A stretch of 64,000 nt of DNA from Mytilus trossulus (taxonomy: Eukaryota > Mollusca > Bivalvia > Mytilida > Mytilidae). The notes under the pieces are model-generated. The model was not told the DNA's origin, ran no database searches, and was given only the letters and a program-made list of their open reading frames with translations. The position numbers were made by a program, and so were the translations under genes. The DNA lies in contig NC_086386.1 of the NCBI RefSeq assembly GCF_036588685.1, forward strand, positions 32,789,883 through 32,853,882, given 5' to 3'. This document shows positions 46,752 to 59,640 of the stretch, in pieces (within the stretch, counting starts at the first letter, position 1; each line of letters starts with the position of its first letter).

Positions 46752-47649
46752 TACATCAAAACCAAAACAGTGTCGTGCACTTTTTTTTTTTATATATTTT
46801 TTCTTTGCAACAGAAGCAAGCAGCATGCGTGCTGCTTCCGTCAACGCCGTCATTTTATAATTCATTAGCTTTCTAAAGTTTGTTATTAGTGAATTGTTTA
46901 AAGGTATGTAAGAATGGTAGGTCATAAGAATTTTGATGCATGTAAATAAGCATAAGAATATCTCATTTTGTCCCTTTTTCGAAGAAAATCCACGTGGTTC
47001 AAATAAGCCAGTTATTTAAGCATTGACACTTTTTTTTTTTATATAGAGATGTTTGACCTAATCCGCTAAATCATTATTCCATTGACATTTTTTTTTAGAG
47101 TTAAAGTATTTCATTTAATTTGTTGCATTTGCATTGTACTATCGGAAAAACATGCAGGATAGACATATTTCTATGTCAATAGTTTATGTATAGAAATACC
47201 GTTTATAAAAATGGCTTATGTGTAATACAGTGTTAAAAAGAAACTAACTGCTTGTTTAAGTATGTATTAATATATGTTTTTGTTTTAATTTTCACGTTTG
47301 CTTGCACCATGTTATCCCTTTTTTTAGTTTTAAACTCTGCTGTAGTATTTAAGTTCAAATTAAAGTTTTTTAATATAGCTTTTCGTTGGTTTTCATTATA
47401 ATTTGAAATTGTGTTATAACTTGTTGTTTTGTATACTTGTGTATATGCCAATTATGAAATTAACATCTACAAAAAAATTGAAGGTCTGAGTTATAAGCAT
47501 CATTCACATATATATGTAATATTTTAATGTTGCAAAACACTTTTCCTACCTCCATGTCAAATATGTTGTTGTTTCCGCAGATTAAGCCGTAAACACCATC
47601 GTTTATGTGTGTACAACTCATTACATACACTGCTTGATAAATAAATTCG
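46752..47649. other. Downstream of the Shisa-like gene
   Basis: AT-rich and probably partly 3' UTR. No confident poly(A) signal and no gene recognised. Confidence 0.4.
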
Positions 47650-49070
47650 GTATTGACAATTCACTTTGAAACTCAACATATAACCTCACGACACTTACCA
47701 AAGAGGAAATCCTGGATAATCATAGGTCTGTTCTATGTTCCTTTGGAATTTCAACCAAATATGAAGAACTTATTATTCCATCACTGTACTGGATACCCAA
47801 TCAACAGAAATGTCATTAAAAATCGGTATATTGATGGGTCTTTCAAATGTTCCACGAAACCTCTTTCTAAATTATGAACATCTATATTATCCCCAATCAA
47901 AGCTTGGCTTCAAAGTTATTGTGAAACGTCCTATTCTAAAGGTGGCATGAATCAGATGGGGATACTAAAACATTCCAAAGATCTTTTAGTGTAGATACAA
48001 CCTTAGACGCTTTCATCTTGCAATATTATTTAAATATTTAACTTTTCTACACTTTACACAAGTATTCCCCATTCCGAACTAAAGGACAAATAGACAGAGT
48101 TGGTATCGCTTTGATTCATAAAAAATAATGGCCAACGTAGAGACAAGTATCTTATCTAAGGGAGGAATACATCCTAATCTGTAAAGAATCACTCTTATTC
48201 AAACAAAAAAAATATCTGAAACTGACATTATTAAGATGCTTGATTTCTTGATTGACTACATATTTTTTTTATAATTGGAGGACGTTTTTCCAACAGACTG
48301 TCTGCATTCCAATGGGAACTTATTGTGCCACTCTACTTGCTGACTTGTTTTTTTTATTATCATTATGAGTTTGAGTTTATACAGGAACTTCTAAGATGAA
48401 AAATAAGAAGTGTACAGTATCCTTTAACTTTACTTTCTGCTATATAGAGGATGTTCTCATACTAAATAATTCAAAATGTGGTGGCTCTGTTAAACGCATC
48501 TATTCCATCGAACTAGAGATAAAGGATACAACAGATACAGTTAAGTCTGCCTCATATATTGACTAACATCTAGCAATTGACAATGATAATCGGTTGAAAA
48601 CGAAACTTTACGACAAGTGAGATGATTTCAGCTTCCCAATTGTGAACTTTCCATTTCTATTAAGCAACATTACAGCAGCGCCTGCAGACGGAGTATATAT
48701 CTCCCAATTGATACGATATTCCCGCGCTTGTATTTCCTTTCACTATTATCTTGATAGAGGGTTGCGACTCACAAGGAAGCTATTAAACCAAGAGTTTCTA
48801 ATGGTGAAGTTGAAATCATCCCTTCGTAAATTTTACGGACGCCATCACGAGTTGATTGACCATGATTACCCGTTTCACAGATGATATCGGATATGTTTCT
48901 TACGTGGTAAATATAATCCCCTTCTCTTTTCATGAATATGACCCACCGAATAAGACTATTTACTGGATTTATATTAACAGGAATAACACGACGGGTGCCA
49001 CATGAGGAACAGGATCTGCTTACCCTTCCGGAGCACCTACCCCAATGTTTATCTTATACATCATTTAACA
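47650..49070 (+). pseudogene. Decayed reverse-transcriptase copy, near full polymerase domain
   Basis: Translated pieces in all three frames follow the family order: sequence around PSLYWIP (47775), NQSLASKLL (47900), a polymerase finger part near 48190-48350 (FQQTVCIPMGT-like), a YxDD box changed to YIED at about 48440, then FPIVNFPF-like sequence, YISQLIRYSRACISF and KFYGRHHELIDH. Many stops and indels are present. The 3' end has CTTCCGGAGCACCT like the 27.5-kb copy. Confidence 0.8.
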
Positions 49071-49734
49071 GAAAACTTAAACAAAATACAAACACACAAA
49101 AAAATAAATTGACGGTCTTTATTCAGATTTTAAGACTTGTTACGACTTGAAAGAAATGTAGAAAACCCACTTCAACATGTAAATAAGAAATGTCTCAAAC
49201 GTATGTCTTCTTTGATAAAAATATATATAAGCAAAACATGCATATCAAAATAGTATTCTATTTAGAAATTATGATTAAAATATGCCATAAGATTTAAAAT
49301 TGTAGTAAAATTTAACAACTTCAAAATCTATTATTAGTATTATAAAACTAGTGCCTTGATTTTGGTGCATTCTTAAAGTGTTGCACAAAAAAGATAGTGC
49401 CATTGGAGATGTATACTTGTTGGACAGGGGTTTAAAGTTCTGTTTTTGATATGCTGTTTAGCGGAATAAGACAGTTATGTGTAAATTTAGGTTTGTTATA
49501 CTATGTACTGTATCATAACGCACTTTTTAGTGCAAAGTGTACCCAAGTTTGTCAATGAATTAAATATATTGAAAATGAGAGGCAAAGTACACCAAAGAGA
49601 CACTCAAACTCATAAGACAGAAATAATTTGACACCGCCAAAGCTAAAAGAGAAAAAGACAAACAGATATACAATATTGCTCAAAACACAACACAGAAAAC
49701 TAAACACTGAGAAACAAGAACCCACTTAAAACTG

Positions 49735-51090
49735 GGGTGATCTCATATACACCGGAACGGTAAACAGAGATCCTGTTTCTGTGGCACACGTCGTGTAGCT
49801 CACGTTGGTACAAAATAAAGGCAACAGTAGTATATTGATGTTCAAAACTCATAAGTTGATAGAAAAAAACAAATCCTGGTCACAAAACAGAACTGTTAAT
49901 AAGTCTAATTCGGTAGGTCACATTTCGGAAAAAGGGACATGATTGTATCCGCTATCATGTGTATGTAACGGTGAACCAACTCGTGATGGCGTCCGTAAAA
50001 TATTTGGAATGATTTCACCTTCACTACTGAGAACTCTTGGTTTAAAAGTCTCCGAGTGAGCAGCAACCCTCTATATAAAAAATCATGATAGGGAATACAA
50101 GCCCTGGAAAATCGTATCAACTGGTAGATATTTACTCCATATGCAGGTCCTGCTGGAATGTTGCTACATTGAAGGGAGAGTTTATAATTGGGATGCTGAA
50201 ATCATGTCCTTTGTCATGAGTTTAGTTTCCAACCGACCTTCGAGCTCATTGTCAATTTCTAGATGTAGCTTAACTGTATTTGTTGTATCCTTATCTCAAG
50301 TTTGATGGTATATATGCGTTCAAGATAGTCACCATTTTTGAATTACATCATAACCTCACCTATTTAGTGGAAAGTAAAGTTAAATGATATTTCTAACTTC
50401 ATTCTTTTCTTCCTGTATGAATTCAGCCTCATATCCTGATAAAAGTCGACAAAAAGAGTGGCACAGTTGGTTCATATTAGAATGCCGATAGTTCATTCAA
50501 AAAACAAGTCCTTCAAACGTAACATATGTTGGCAATCAGGAAATCAAGCAACTTGATAATGGCATTTTCAGAGATTTTTTTGGTAAGAATCAGAGTGTTT
50601 TTTTTACAAATAGGATTTATCCCGCCCTATGGCAAGATACTTGTATCTACGTTTTCCATTCTTTTTAACGAAACAAAGCAGGACCAAATTCTTACAATTT
50701 GTCTTTTAGTTTGATATGGGAAATATCGGTGGAAAGTGTAGAAAAGTCAAAAGTGTCAATGCTATTGCAAGTCTTAGATTGAATGTACTATTCAAAATCT
50801 TTGAAATTAAAATCTTTGGAATGTTTTACTATCCTCATCTGATTCACGCCACCTCTAGAATAGGTAGTTTTACAAGAACTTTGAAGCCTGGCTGTGGTTG
50901 CTTATAAAATTGATATTGATTATTTGGAAAGACGTTTCGTGAAGCAAATAAAAGACCAAGCAATATACAGTCGTTTGTAAGAACACGTATGTAGTTTATG
51001 TATCCATTACAGTGATGAAAGATCCAGTTCTTCATCTTTGGTTGAAATTCCAAAGATGTTGTATGACGACAATTGTGCATGTTGTGCTAG
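49735..51090 (-). pseudogene. Second decayed reverse-transcriptase copy, opposite strand
   Basis: Minus-strand frames give FQPKMKNWIFHHCNGY, PNNQYQFYKQPQPGFKVLVK (50844-51080) and, nearer its 3' end, RFSRACIPYHDFLYRGLLL and FYGRHHELVHRY (49905-50120). The middle is broken by stops. It faces the 47650-49070 copy tail to tail across about 670 bp. Confidence 0.75.
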
Positions 51091-51889
51091 TTTAGTTTAG
51101 TTGCTGTGTTGTTTGTCATCAAAAAGGCGTATCGCCATTCGTAAATGAATATTGTTGCCAGATAAAAACGAAGATATGTAATGATAAATAGATCAGTTAG
51201 AATAACCAGTGAATTAATGTTTCTGTTCTTTGTGCCGTTAAAACACCAGTACTTTATTTATCATAGACTAGATCGTTATTCTAGGTTTTATTTGGTGCTT
51301 TAAATTTCATACATTTTACAGTCCTTGAATCACGTTTCCACAGGTCTTTCTCAAAGTCCTACACAACCTACGAGACTGAGTGGGTCGACATTGTTATGCT
51401 ATGCATGAACTATCTAACATCTGAATCATCATTTAATTAGAATTGCATTGATCAGGAATAAAACCATAATACACTGCAAAAGTATGCCTTTAGTGAGTTG
51501 AAACAAAGTTATAACAGTTTATTCAATAGACTGACGAAAGTGACCAGTAAACTTATATTGTGTCGAATTCAGTTGTTATTGTACTTTTATTAGATTATAT
51601 CACTTTTGAGCCTGACGCACTCTATCCACATAAAGAAAACATACACTCGCGTTACGTATCATTAACATTAAAATCATATTTAAAAGGGGGAATAATACTC
51701 CTAAAAAATGAAACTTGATTTATGGTTAAAAAAGAAGTAGAAAATACCAAGGTGACAAAGTTCTTTACAGTATTAACTCCCAAAAGATATATTTATAAAT
51801 TTACTGTTTACAAAGTTTTGTTTTTATTGAAAAACTAAGGCTTTCATACCTCAGGCACAGATTACCTTAGCTGTATTTGGCAAGACTTT

Positions 51890-52010
51890 TGGGAATTTTG
51901 GTTCTGAATGCTTTTCTCACTTTTTTGAATTCGGGCGTCACTGATGGGTCTTTTGTAGACGAAGCACGCGCCTGGCGTATTACTACCTGGTTTCTATGAT
52001 GAGTTTATTT
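51890..52010 (+). repeat. Family S fragment
   Basis: Contains GGGCGTCACTGATGGGTCTT and GACGAAGCACGCGCCTGGCG. Confidence 0.75.
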
Positions 52011-52179
52011 ATTGGTAACATTTAATGGGTATCTAACTTACAGGTGGTTAGTATTTCAAACATGATGCCTTCAGCAAATTTATTTTTATAATGTTGCAAA
52101 TTCCGCTTTAAAACAAGCATTCATTTGGTATAGGTCATATTTGAGGAAAAAAGACGGGTTTGTGGTTTCAAATTTTCAG

Positions 52180-53100
52180 TCGTCATCTTTTAACAGATAT
52201 TACATTACAATCAACCAACTCGTGATGGCGTCTGTAAAATGTCCGTATAGGATGACTTTAACTTCACCACATGAAACTATTGGTTTAAAAGCTTTCTTGT
52301 TTGTAGCAACCCTTTAACAAAGAAGTCATGATTGGGAATACAAGGTTTGTAACATTGTAACAACTTGTTTATATATACTCTTTATGCAGGCGCAAAGCTG
52401 AAATCGTTTCTTTTTTCGTGAAGTTTGTTCTCAACCGACTCTAACATTTTCTAAAGTCAGAGTATGACGCATTTGTATTGTATCTGTTGTGTCCTTTAAT
52501 TTATTTCAAGTACGATGTTATATATGCTTTCAACAAAGTCTACAAACTTTGAAGTTCCTAATTGAAGGCTGCCTCAAATCAATGAAGTTACAAGTCATTT
52601 AAAAATGGAGCACAGTTGGTTCCCTTCCGTGGATTGTCAATTGTGTGTTGAAAAAACATGTCCTTAAAACGTGAGTAACACATATGATGTCAATCAGGAA
52701 TTTCATAGATTTTTAAAAACTTTCATCGGAGGTTTTGTTTCTTACTTTCGTAAGTACAATTAAACCCTCCCCCAACCAAGATACTTGTATTTACGTTGGC
52801 TATTTTTTTTATGAAGCAGAACAGGATCAATTAGTTCAATATAGTGTCTATTAGATTGGAATGTCGAATACTTTTGTATAGGGTAGAGAAGTCAAATATT
52901 TTAATTGTATTGTAAGAGGAAATATACCTATAAAACATGTAATGTGACAGATCTTTATTTTTTTAGTATTAACATCCGATTCACACCACCTCTAGTGTAG
53001 GTAGTTTCATCTTCAATCTTCCATTTTTAAAGACCGTCTTTGATTGACCTTAAAAATCGATGTTGATTATTTTGAAACAGATTTCATAGATCACTTGGAC
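52180..53100 (-). pseudogene. Third decayed reverse-transcriptase copy
   Basis: Matches the 49735-51090 copy at ATCAACCAACTCGTGATGGC and CACCACCTCTAGTGTAGGTA-like positions and in the same order. It is more eroded, with no frame over 60 codons. Identity rests on the nucleotide match to the better copies. Confidence 0.65.
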
Positions 53101-54790
53101 GACCCTGCTAAAAGTATAATAGCAAAACTATCGAACTCCAAGGAAAATTCAAATCAAAAAGTCCCTTACCAAAAGGCAAAATAAAATCCAAAGCTCAAAC
53201 ACATAAAAAAAAATATGACGTTGTTGGTAAATACATTTATGGAAAAATTCCTTTCTATCTAATGTCTTAAAATAATAGACTTCCACTGTGAGTATGTCTT
53301 CAACTTCGTACTGTTTTCTACTTTAAACACGGTTCAAATATAAAAAAAAATGTTTTGTTGCTTCAAGGTGGTAAAATCAGCAGAACGTTTTAATGACGTT
53401 GTGTTGTTAAGGAAATATCAAGCTTCTTAATCATCAAAATAAGTGTTTGTCACACTGCTATATAACCAGTGTATTTTTTTCTGATTAAACGGTTGGTTCA
53501 AATTTTTTTGAACTTTTTATACTTTTATTATCAAAGGGTCAAGGTTAATACTTTGTCAACATTGTAAGAGAATTAAACGAGCCAAATAAATTTTAGTTAA
53601 GGTGTTATTCGAGGCTAGCCTGCTACCAGTCAATCCCATATACAAGTATATAAATATGAATATAAAATGTATTTTTTCAGTCGTGTAACACCTTCACTGG
53701 TGATCCTGTCATTGGATCTGTCGCATAGTTGTCACGTTTATATATATACATGTATATACCTCCATAGCGAGAAATAAGTTGAAACTTAAAATTTTCGCTA
53801 ACTCAATCAATATATGCGATAGCTTTAGAATCTACTTCTAATTGAATAAATACGAGTAAAAGAAAATGCACGTAAAGACTGAAGTGACATTATAGTTGTC
53901 TCAAAAATGTAACAACTATGTTAATTGACATACCATCCACTTTTAATCAGAAATACTTGAGGACAGGATATTTTAGCCAATTACTATGTACTATAATAAG
54001 TTGATAGTTTACTATCCACAGTGGTCAATGCAGGTTATTGGTCATCATTTGATAATTAAGTACACCTTCTAAATTACGATCTGTATAACAAATTGGTGTA
54101 CACATTTATTTACACGCATTATTATCTTGTAAATTGATGAGATTAAGTGCAGAAGAAGAGAACGTTTGAAATGATACTCAATAAAGTTTGATGCAATCCC
54201 AGTTTTCAACTTGAACTGAGATACGTTCTGATGAACATTTTGAGTTCATTTTTCCTGCAATTACGACAAAATCTATATAAATTAAAACCGATGGAAATTA
54301 AATATTATAAAACATTAGAAATCGAAAAGAAGAATCTATCTGATAACGACAAACAAAATCAATACAAATATCGAATAATAGTTTCATTAAATTTTGCAAA
54401 GTATAGATGAAAATCCAAGTTATTGTCAAAACCACGAAAGACAACTCAAATGAATCGTATGATAGGTAAAGATACGTTTATATATGTGGTCTTATGTCAG
54501 TGAAGTTTAGGCGGGAATCTCAATAATCACGTGATATATATAAATCATGATTTCTTTCGTTTTTCATCATCTTAGAAATATTTGATATTGATAAAATTTA
54601 TTATGAAAGGGTTTCATAGTTTATGAATACTTAGTTAAAACTTGAGTAACGCATTTAACAAAATTAATTGGTTAGCAATAACCGGTCCCGTTACGTGCGT
54701 ACGTCGAGTTAGGTACGTATGTCATTTTATTGGAAATCTCTAATAATTATGACATAATAACACACACTTAACAGTATTAATGTTGTAAAC
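53101..54790. other. Non-coding stretch downstream of the C1q gene
   Basis: No gene or named repeat recognised over 1.7 kb of AT-rich sequence. Confidence 0.4.
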
Positions 54791-54806
54791 TTTATTAAGC
54801 TTTATT
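54791..54806 (-). terminator. Two poly(A) signals of the C1q gene
   Basis: Minus strand AATAAA at 54801-54806 and again at 54791-54796, 10-25 bases after the stop codon. Confidence 0.7.
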
Positions 54807-54815
54807 CAAATTTAA

Positions 54816-55276
54816 TCAATTTAGTTTCCATCCTGAAAATGTTGTACGTGTTTGAATTTCCTTGCTTAAAAGAATACCTTGATGGTTATATATATTTTTC
54901 AAATACACAGTCCTGCCTTCACTGACGTATTTGATTACAAATCCAGTAGAACATGCATCATCGCCGGCGTGTTCTGTGTCTGCATGTAATTTTCCACAAG
55001 CCTTTCCATCCACAACTAGCTCTGTACCAAATTCTCCAATACCACCGTGATTTATTCTGGAATCTACACAGAGTGTCCAAGTAAAGGCATACATCCCGCT
55101 AGATGGTGCTTTGAATATACCTGTTTTGGTGTTGTAGACACCAGCTGTGTTTGTTTCTGTCTGGTCAAAGATCAGAGATTTTCCCTGTGACAAAGATTTA
55201 CTATGACCACTCGCGAAACCTTCAGACAAATATGCCGAAAATCCGACAAACGCTTTACTATTTTTATACTCCGAAT
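54816..55276 (-). CDS. C1q gene exon 2 (C1q domain)
   Basis: 461 nt including TGA at 54816-54818, preceded by acceptor TTTTTCAG. It encodes the whole C1q domain. Confidence 0.93.
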
Positions 55277-56059
55277 CTGAAAAAGAATAGATGATAATAA
55301 TTTAGTGATTTTACACTGTGATAAGTTCGATAATGAAAATTCTAAATGCATTGTTTTCGATTGACTTTATGAGTTATGTGGTCAGTCATAAAACATAAAT
55401 TGCAATGTATAAAGAGCAAATTTTTTTTAAACTATAAAATAATTTTATAAATCTTAAGCGCTTTTCTCGGATCTATGTTTCTCTGGAAGGCGTAAAGCTA
55501 AAGATGTATACGAACTAAAACAATTAAAAAGCTTTATGATCAAACAGACTTAAAGATCAAGAAAACACAAGTTTAAAAACACGTTGGAACGTATCAATGA
55601 AGTCACGATAATATGTAGTTTTACTTTATATAATGTCGTTTTACTTTATATAATGTAGTTTTACTTTATATAATGTAGTTTTAATTTATATAATGTAGTT
55701 TTACTTTATATAATGTAGTTTTACTTTATAATAGGTAGTTTTACTCTAATAAAAGTCCATATCAACCTTTAATTTGCAGAAATCGGGTGGGCAAACACAA
55801 GACAAGTTAATTTATCTCGTTAATCTATGTTATTGCGTTATTGTTTCGAAATAGTCTTTATATAGTTCTAACCGATGACATCATTCTACTTACTAGATTT
55901 ATCTGTTCTGGAAAGACGTTCTAGAAAAACATTCTGTAGATGGACCATATCGTTTCTCAATTTCCTTTCACTCCGTTTCAACTCTGTAACTTTTCTTGTA
56001 CATTCCTCGCTGTCCACATATACCACCATAATAAGAGATACGATAACAAAATATAACAT
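54816..56059 (-). CDS. Secreted C1q-domain protein, two exons
   Basis: Exon 1 (56059-55894) and exon 2 (55276-54816) join in phase 1 through GTAAGT and TTTTTCAG to give 208 residues. The start is the first in-frame ATG (56059); upstream codons reach a stop without another ATG. Residues 1-16 are a signal peptide (LYFVIVSLIMVVYV). Residues 20-56 are a charged, probably coiled-coil stalk. Residues ~62-208 form a C1q domain with AFVGFSAY, IFDQTETNTAGVYN, TGIFKAPSSGMYAFTW, ACSTGFVIKYV and TTFSGWKLN. There is no collagen stalk, as in most bivalve C1q-like proteins, which usually trimerise and act as soluble recognition lectins. The ligand is unknown. The gene is intact. Confidence 0.92.
55613..55750. 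repeat. 20-bp tandem array in the C1q intron
   Basis: About seven copies of TGTAGTTTTACTTTATATAA with a few substitutions. Confidence 0.92.
55894..56059 (-). CDS. C1q gene exon 1 (signal peptide and stalk)
   Basis: 166 nt ending in phase 1 before GTAAGT. One cysteine (SEECTRK) may link chains. Confidence 0.85.
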
Positions 56060-56116
56060 AGTTACCAAGTTTGACTCTTCAGAAATAGAGAAGTTGTTTT
56101 TATTTTTCACATCTGT

Positions 56117-56128
56117 GCATTATATATA
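56117..56128 (-). promoter_or_regulatory. Candidate TATA box of the C1q gene
   Basis: Minus strand TGTATATATAATG, about 60-70 bp before the start codon. Confidence 0.4.
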
Positions 56129-56384
56129 CATGTACTTGAAATTTGATATAGGAGTAACCACATTACAGTTGTTACAATGTAATCACGCAATATAAAAATG
56201 CATACACTGTTTTTTTTATTGATATTTCTAGGAATTACGTTCAAGATCTTAATTAAAATGCATAATTACTGTTTGCTCGTTCAACATGCGTAATTGTGGC
56301 AGTAAATTTGATACCGTCGTTTGTACTATTAATATAACTTTGAATGACATCTAACTAATGAAAAGATTTTGTTTGTATGAATAA

Positions 56385-56720
56385 AATTGAGAATGAAAAT
56401 GGGGAATATGTAAAATAGACAAAAACCCAACCGAAGAGCAGATAACAGTCGAAGACCACCGATGAGTCTCCTTCGCTGCGAAAATATCGCGCACCCGATG
56501 GTGAGCCTCAGATTTCCCCATATAAGTACTAGTTCAATAAAAATGGTCTCAATTCTTAACTACTAAAACATATAAATGAATTCAACTAAAATTGAAAAAC
56601 ATACAAAACCAACAAAGGCCAGAGGATCATATGGGACAGGCTAAAAAATACGGCGGGGTTAAGCATGTTTTGTGAGATCTCAACCCTCTCCTATACCTTT
56701 AGCTAAAGGAGAAAAAAGAA
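56385..56720 (+). repeat. Family D copy
   Basis: Contains AAAATTGAGAATGAAAATGG and ends near TACGGCGGGGTTAAGCATGT, matching the 35.3/35.7-kb pair. Confidence 0.8.
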
Positions 56721-57558
56721 AAACGCAGCAATACACACAGTAAAAACTCAATTTAAGTCCGAATCCAATGTCAGCACAAAATTTACAAAAAACTTAATTA
56801 CATAATAGTTATATAAATATAGGAGATGTTGTTTGATTTCTAACGATACAAACTGTCTTGATTCCACCACAGTCCCCAAACATTAAATATAAGAATGTCT
56901 ATTTAGATATTCGTATTGTCATCTGCTGATTTCGAAGTCACATAGTGATTGAGGTACAGAGTTTTCTCCGCTGGGAATAGATTGATATCTGAACAATCCT
57001 TGTGTTTTATTACTTAGTCTTTTTTAATTTTCGAACTGTTGGACGGGTGTCAGAGTAAAGCACGGTGAAGGCTCTGTACACTGTATTTCAAACTGTGATT
57101 ATTTTTGTGCAAATTCGTAACTGTTTAAAAAATAAGAAAAAAAAAAGTAAATAATAGTATGTTAAAACCCCGAAACCGACGTTAATGACAGAATACACAT
57201 GCACAATTCATTTTAGTTTCCGAATCATTCCCAATCTAAAGTAAGAAATCAATAGGGAGAGTACAAACTACAGTTTGCATATTAACTTAAGGAAAGAGAG
57301 CCATATGGAATGTACATGTTATGGTCTGATTAAAGAAAGATCACACAAAACAGGTTTCATTTGTTTTAATACTTTTAGTATAAACATATGGCATGTCGAC
57401 AAAATAGTGCTGCCCACTCGAATTGTGATCACATCGGAGACGATACTACTCCCAGAAGTGGATCGACCAAGTTGTTAAAAAAATCTCACCAAAGATAACA
57501 GTCTCATACGGAAGCGTATTAGCGCCACACATTTTATTTTTTTATTTTTCTTCTTATG

Positions 57559-57796
57559 TTTGCGTTATAACGCAAACCTTTGCGTTATAACGCAAACCTT
57601 TGCGTTATAACGCAAACCTTTGCGTTATAACGCAAACCTTTTGCGTTATAACGCAAACCTTTGCGTTATAACGCAAACCTTTGCGATATAACGCAAACCT
57701 TTGCGTTTAACGCAACCTTTGCGATATAACGCAAACCTTTGCGATATAACGCAAACCTTTGCGTTATAACGCAAACCTTTGCGATATAACGCAAAC
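57559..57796 (+). repeat. Left array of 20-bp palindromic units
   Basis: About 12 units of TTTGCGTTATAACGCAAACC. The core TTTGCGTTATAACGCAAA is an 18-bp perfect palindrome. Several inner units have GCGATATAACGC, and one has lost bases. Confidence 0.97.
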
Positions 57797-57954
57797 ATTT
57801 GTTTTATCTTATTTCTTATTTAAGATTAAAAGGAAACAGTAGTTATTAATGGAGGAGGCTGGATATAATAAAATTTATCACCTTTGTAGTAATTGCAAAG
57901 TAAACTACTTGAATAATTAGATCATATCAATGACTAATAATGAGCATAATAATA

Positions 57955-58085
57955 TAAGAAGATGTGGTATGAGTGCCAATAAGAAAACTCTCCATCTAAG
58001 TCACTATTCGTAAAAGTAAACCATCATAGGCCGAATTACGGTCTTCAACACGGAGCATTGGCTCACACTAAACAACAAACTATAA
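57955..58085 (+). repeat. Family C fragment inside the foldback element
   Basis: Contains AGAAGATGTGGTATGAGTGC and ACGGTCTTCAACACGGAGCA. Confidence 0.75.
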
Positions 58086-58775
58086 GGTCCCCAAAAACGA
58101 TATCCAAGTTACTACTAGTATATATATTACAAAGAAAATTGAGTAAATTGAGGTTATACCTAAGAAAAAAATCAACCCTGCTAATATAGCTATAACCGAA
58201 TATAAATATACTTCCAAAGTAAGCTCTCGTTTGAGAACTGTGTAAAGTAGGTTACATTCAAACAAGCTACCCGTTGGCAATTAATGTATAGAATGAAGAT
58301 GTTTCATTAATAAAATTATGTTCTCTCTATTCAAATTGCTACCCAAGCATCTTAAAAATACTTCATTATATTGAAATGAAAATTCAATGACTTTCTATCA
58401 AAGAATCTTGATCATATTCTGAGATTTAAAAAAAAATGTTTCCTTATTAATAATTCATTTTAAAGCAGAAAGATCATTTTTGTCTATTTGACTTGGAGGT
58501 TTCACAATTGTATGACATTATTTTTGATCTTTCAATTTTAATATGACTATATACTATATCTATTTTCTTGTTAAATTATATACTTTTCTGATGCACAAAT
58601 CAGTCTTAATTTATGTATAATTGCACTTCAATTATTCCATTATTCCTATGCATATTTATTATAATGATTTGGCCTTGTATGTATGTTTCTTTTTTTATCT
58701 ACTAGTAAATCACATCCGAAATGAATGACAGACGGACATATATACAAAACTTAATGAATAATTGAAATAAAGATG

Positions 58776-59095
58776 TTTGCGTTATAACGCAAAGGTTTGC
58801 GTTATAACGCAAAGGTTTGCGTTATAACGCAAAAGGTTTGCGTTATAACGCAAAGGTTTGCGTTATATCGCAAAGGTTTGCGTTATATCGCAAAGGTTTG
58901 CGTTATATCGCAAAGGTTTGCGTTATAACGCAAAGGTTTGCGTTATAACGCAAAGGTTTGCGTTATATCGCAAAGGTTTGCGTTATAACGCAAAAGATTT
59001 GCGTTATAACGCAAAGGTTTGCGTTATATCGCAAAGGTTTGCGTTATATCGCAAAGGTTTGCGTTATAACGCAAAGGTTTGCGTTATAACGCAAA
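58776..59095 (-). repeat. Right array of 20-bp palindromic units
   Basis: About 16 units, the reverse complement of the left array, with GCGTTATATCGC variants. The order of variants does not mirror the left array. The open frame across it is an artefact. Confidence 0.97.
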
Positions 59096-59409
59096 CATAG
59101 GAAGAAAAAAAAAAAAAAATGTGTGGCGCTAATACGCTTCCGTAGTCTCATACGTTATTTCGTTAGACGAATATATCGTTCAAAAAGGACTCACAAACAG
59201 TTTTAAAGGCAAGGCAAATGCGAAGAAGAATAGCATTGACAACGGAAAAAAATTCGACTATTTGTGTCAAATACAATTTAGGCAAACTTTGGTTAGAGGT
59301 AGTGCTTTCTTTATATTTTTTATTCACGATTTATTTTTTGTAAACAGAAAAATGGTGCCTTCAAGGCTAATGTTAGCCTTTGGAATGAAAATCTATCAGT
59401 AGTGGTATA

Positions 59410-59640
59410 AACCCTGTGGCTATAATCAATAAAGGCAACAGTAGTTTACCGATGTTCAAAAGCCATTGATTTAGAGAAAACTAATCCAGGTTATCAACTA
59501 ATACCGAAGGAAACACATCATCTACAAGAGGAAAACAACGGAACAACAGGAACACTGAAGTGCAACAAAAACCCAACGCAATCATAAACCACTTGATAAC
59601 AACTGACAGATTTACGACTTGGTACACGAGTCTTTAAGAA
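59410..59640 (-). repeat. Family P copy, reversed
   Basis: Plus strand has AAAGGCAACAGTAGTTTACC and AACTGACAGATTTACGACTT. Confidence 0.75.

Larger units (their letters stand above)
57507..59144. mobile_element. Foldback transposon with palindromic-array terminal inverted repeats
   Basis: Both ends read TACGGAAGCGTATTAGCGCC inward and are followed by T-rich sequence and then arrays of a 20-bp unit (57559-57796 and 58776-59095) in opposite orientation. GTCTCA flanks both sides (57501-57506 and 59145-59150), a 6-bp target duplication. The ~980-bp centre has no credible gene and includes a family C fragment. The layout matches foldback (FB/TU-like) elements, where long inverted repeats hold subrepeats. 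A transposase must come from elsewhere. I cannot name the superfamily. Confidence 0.9.

Noticed and set aside
57559-59095. Regular 20-bp repeats resembling a CRISPR array
   Set aside because: Units are directly abutting with no spacers, occur in two inverted blocks and sit in an animal genome; they are transposon subrepeats.
58858-59100. 80-codon plus-strand frame
   Set aside because: It reads the 20-bp array in repeated form and carries no independent coding signal.
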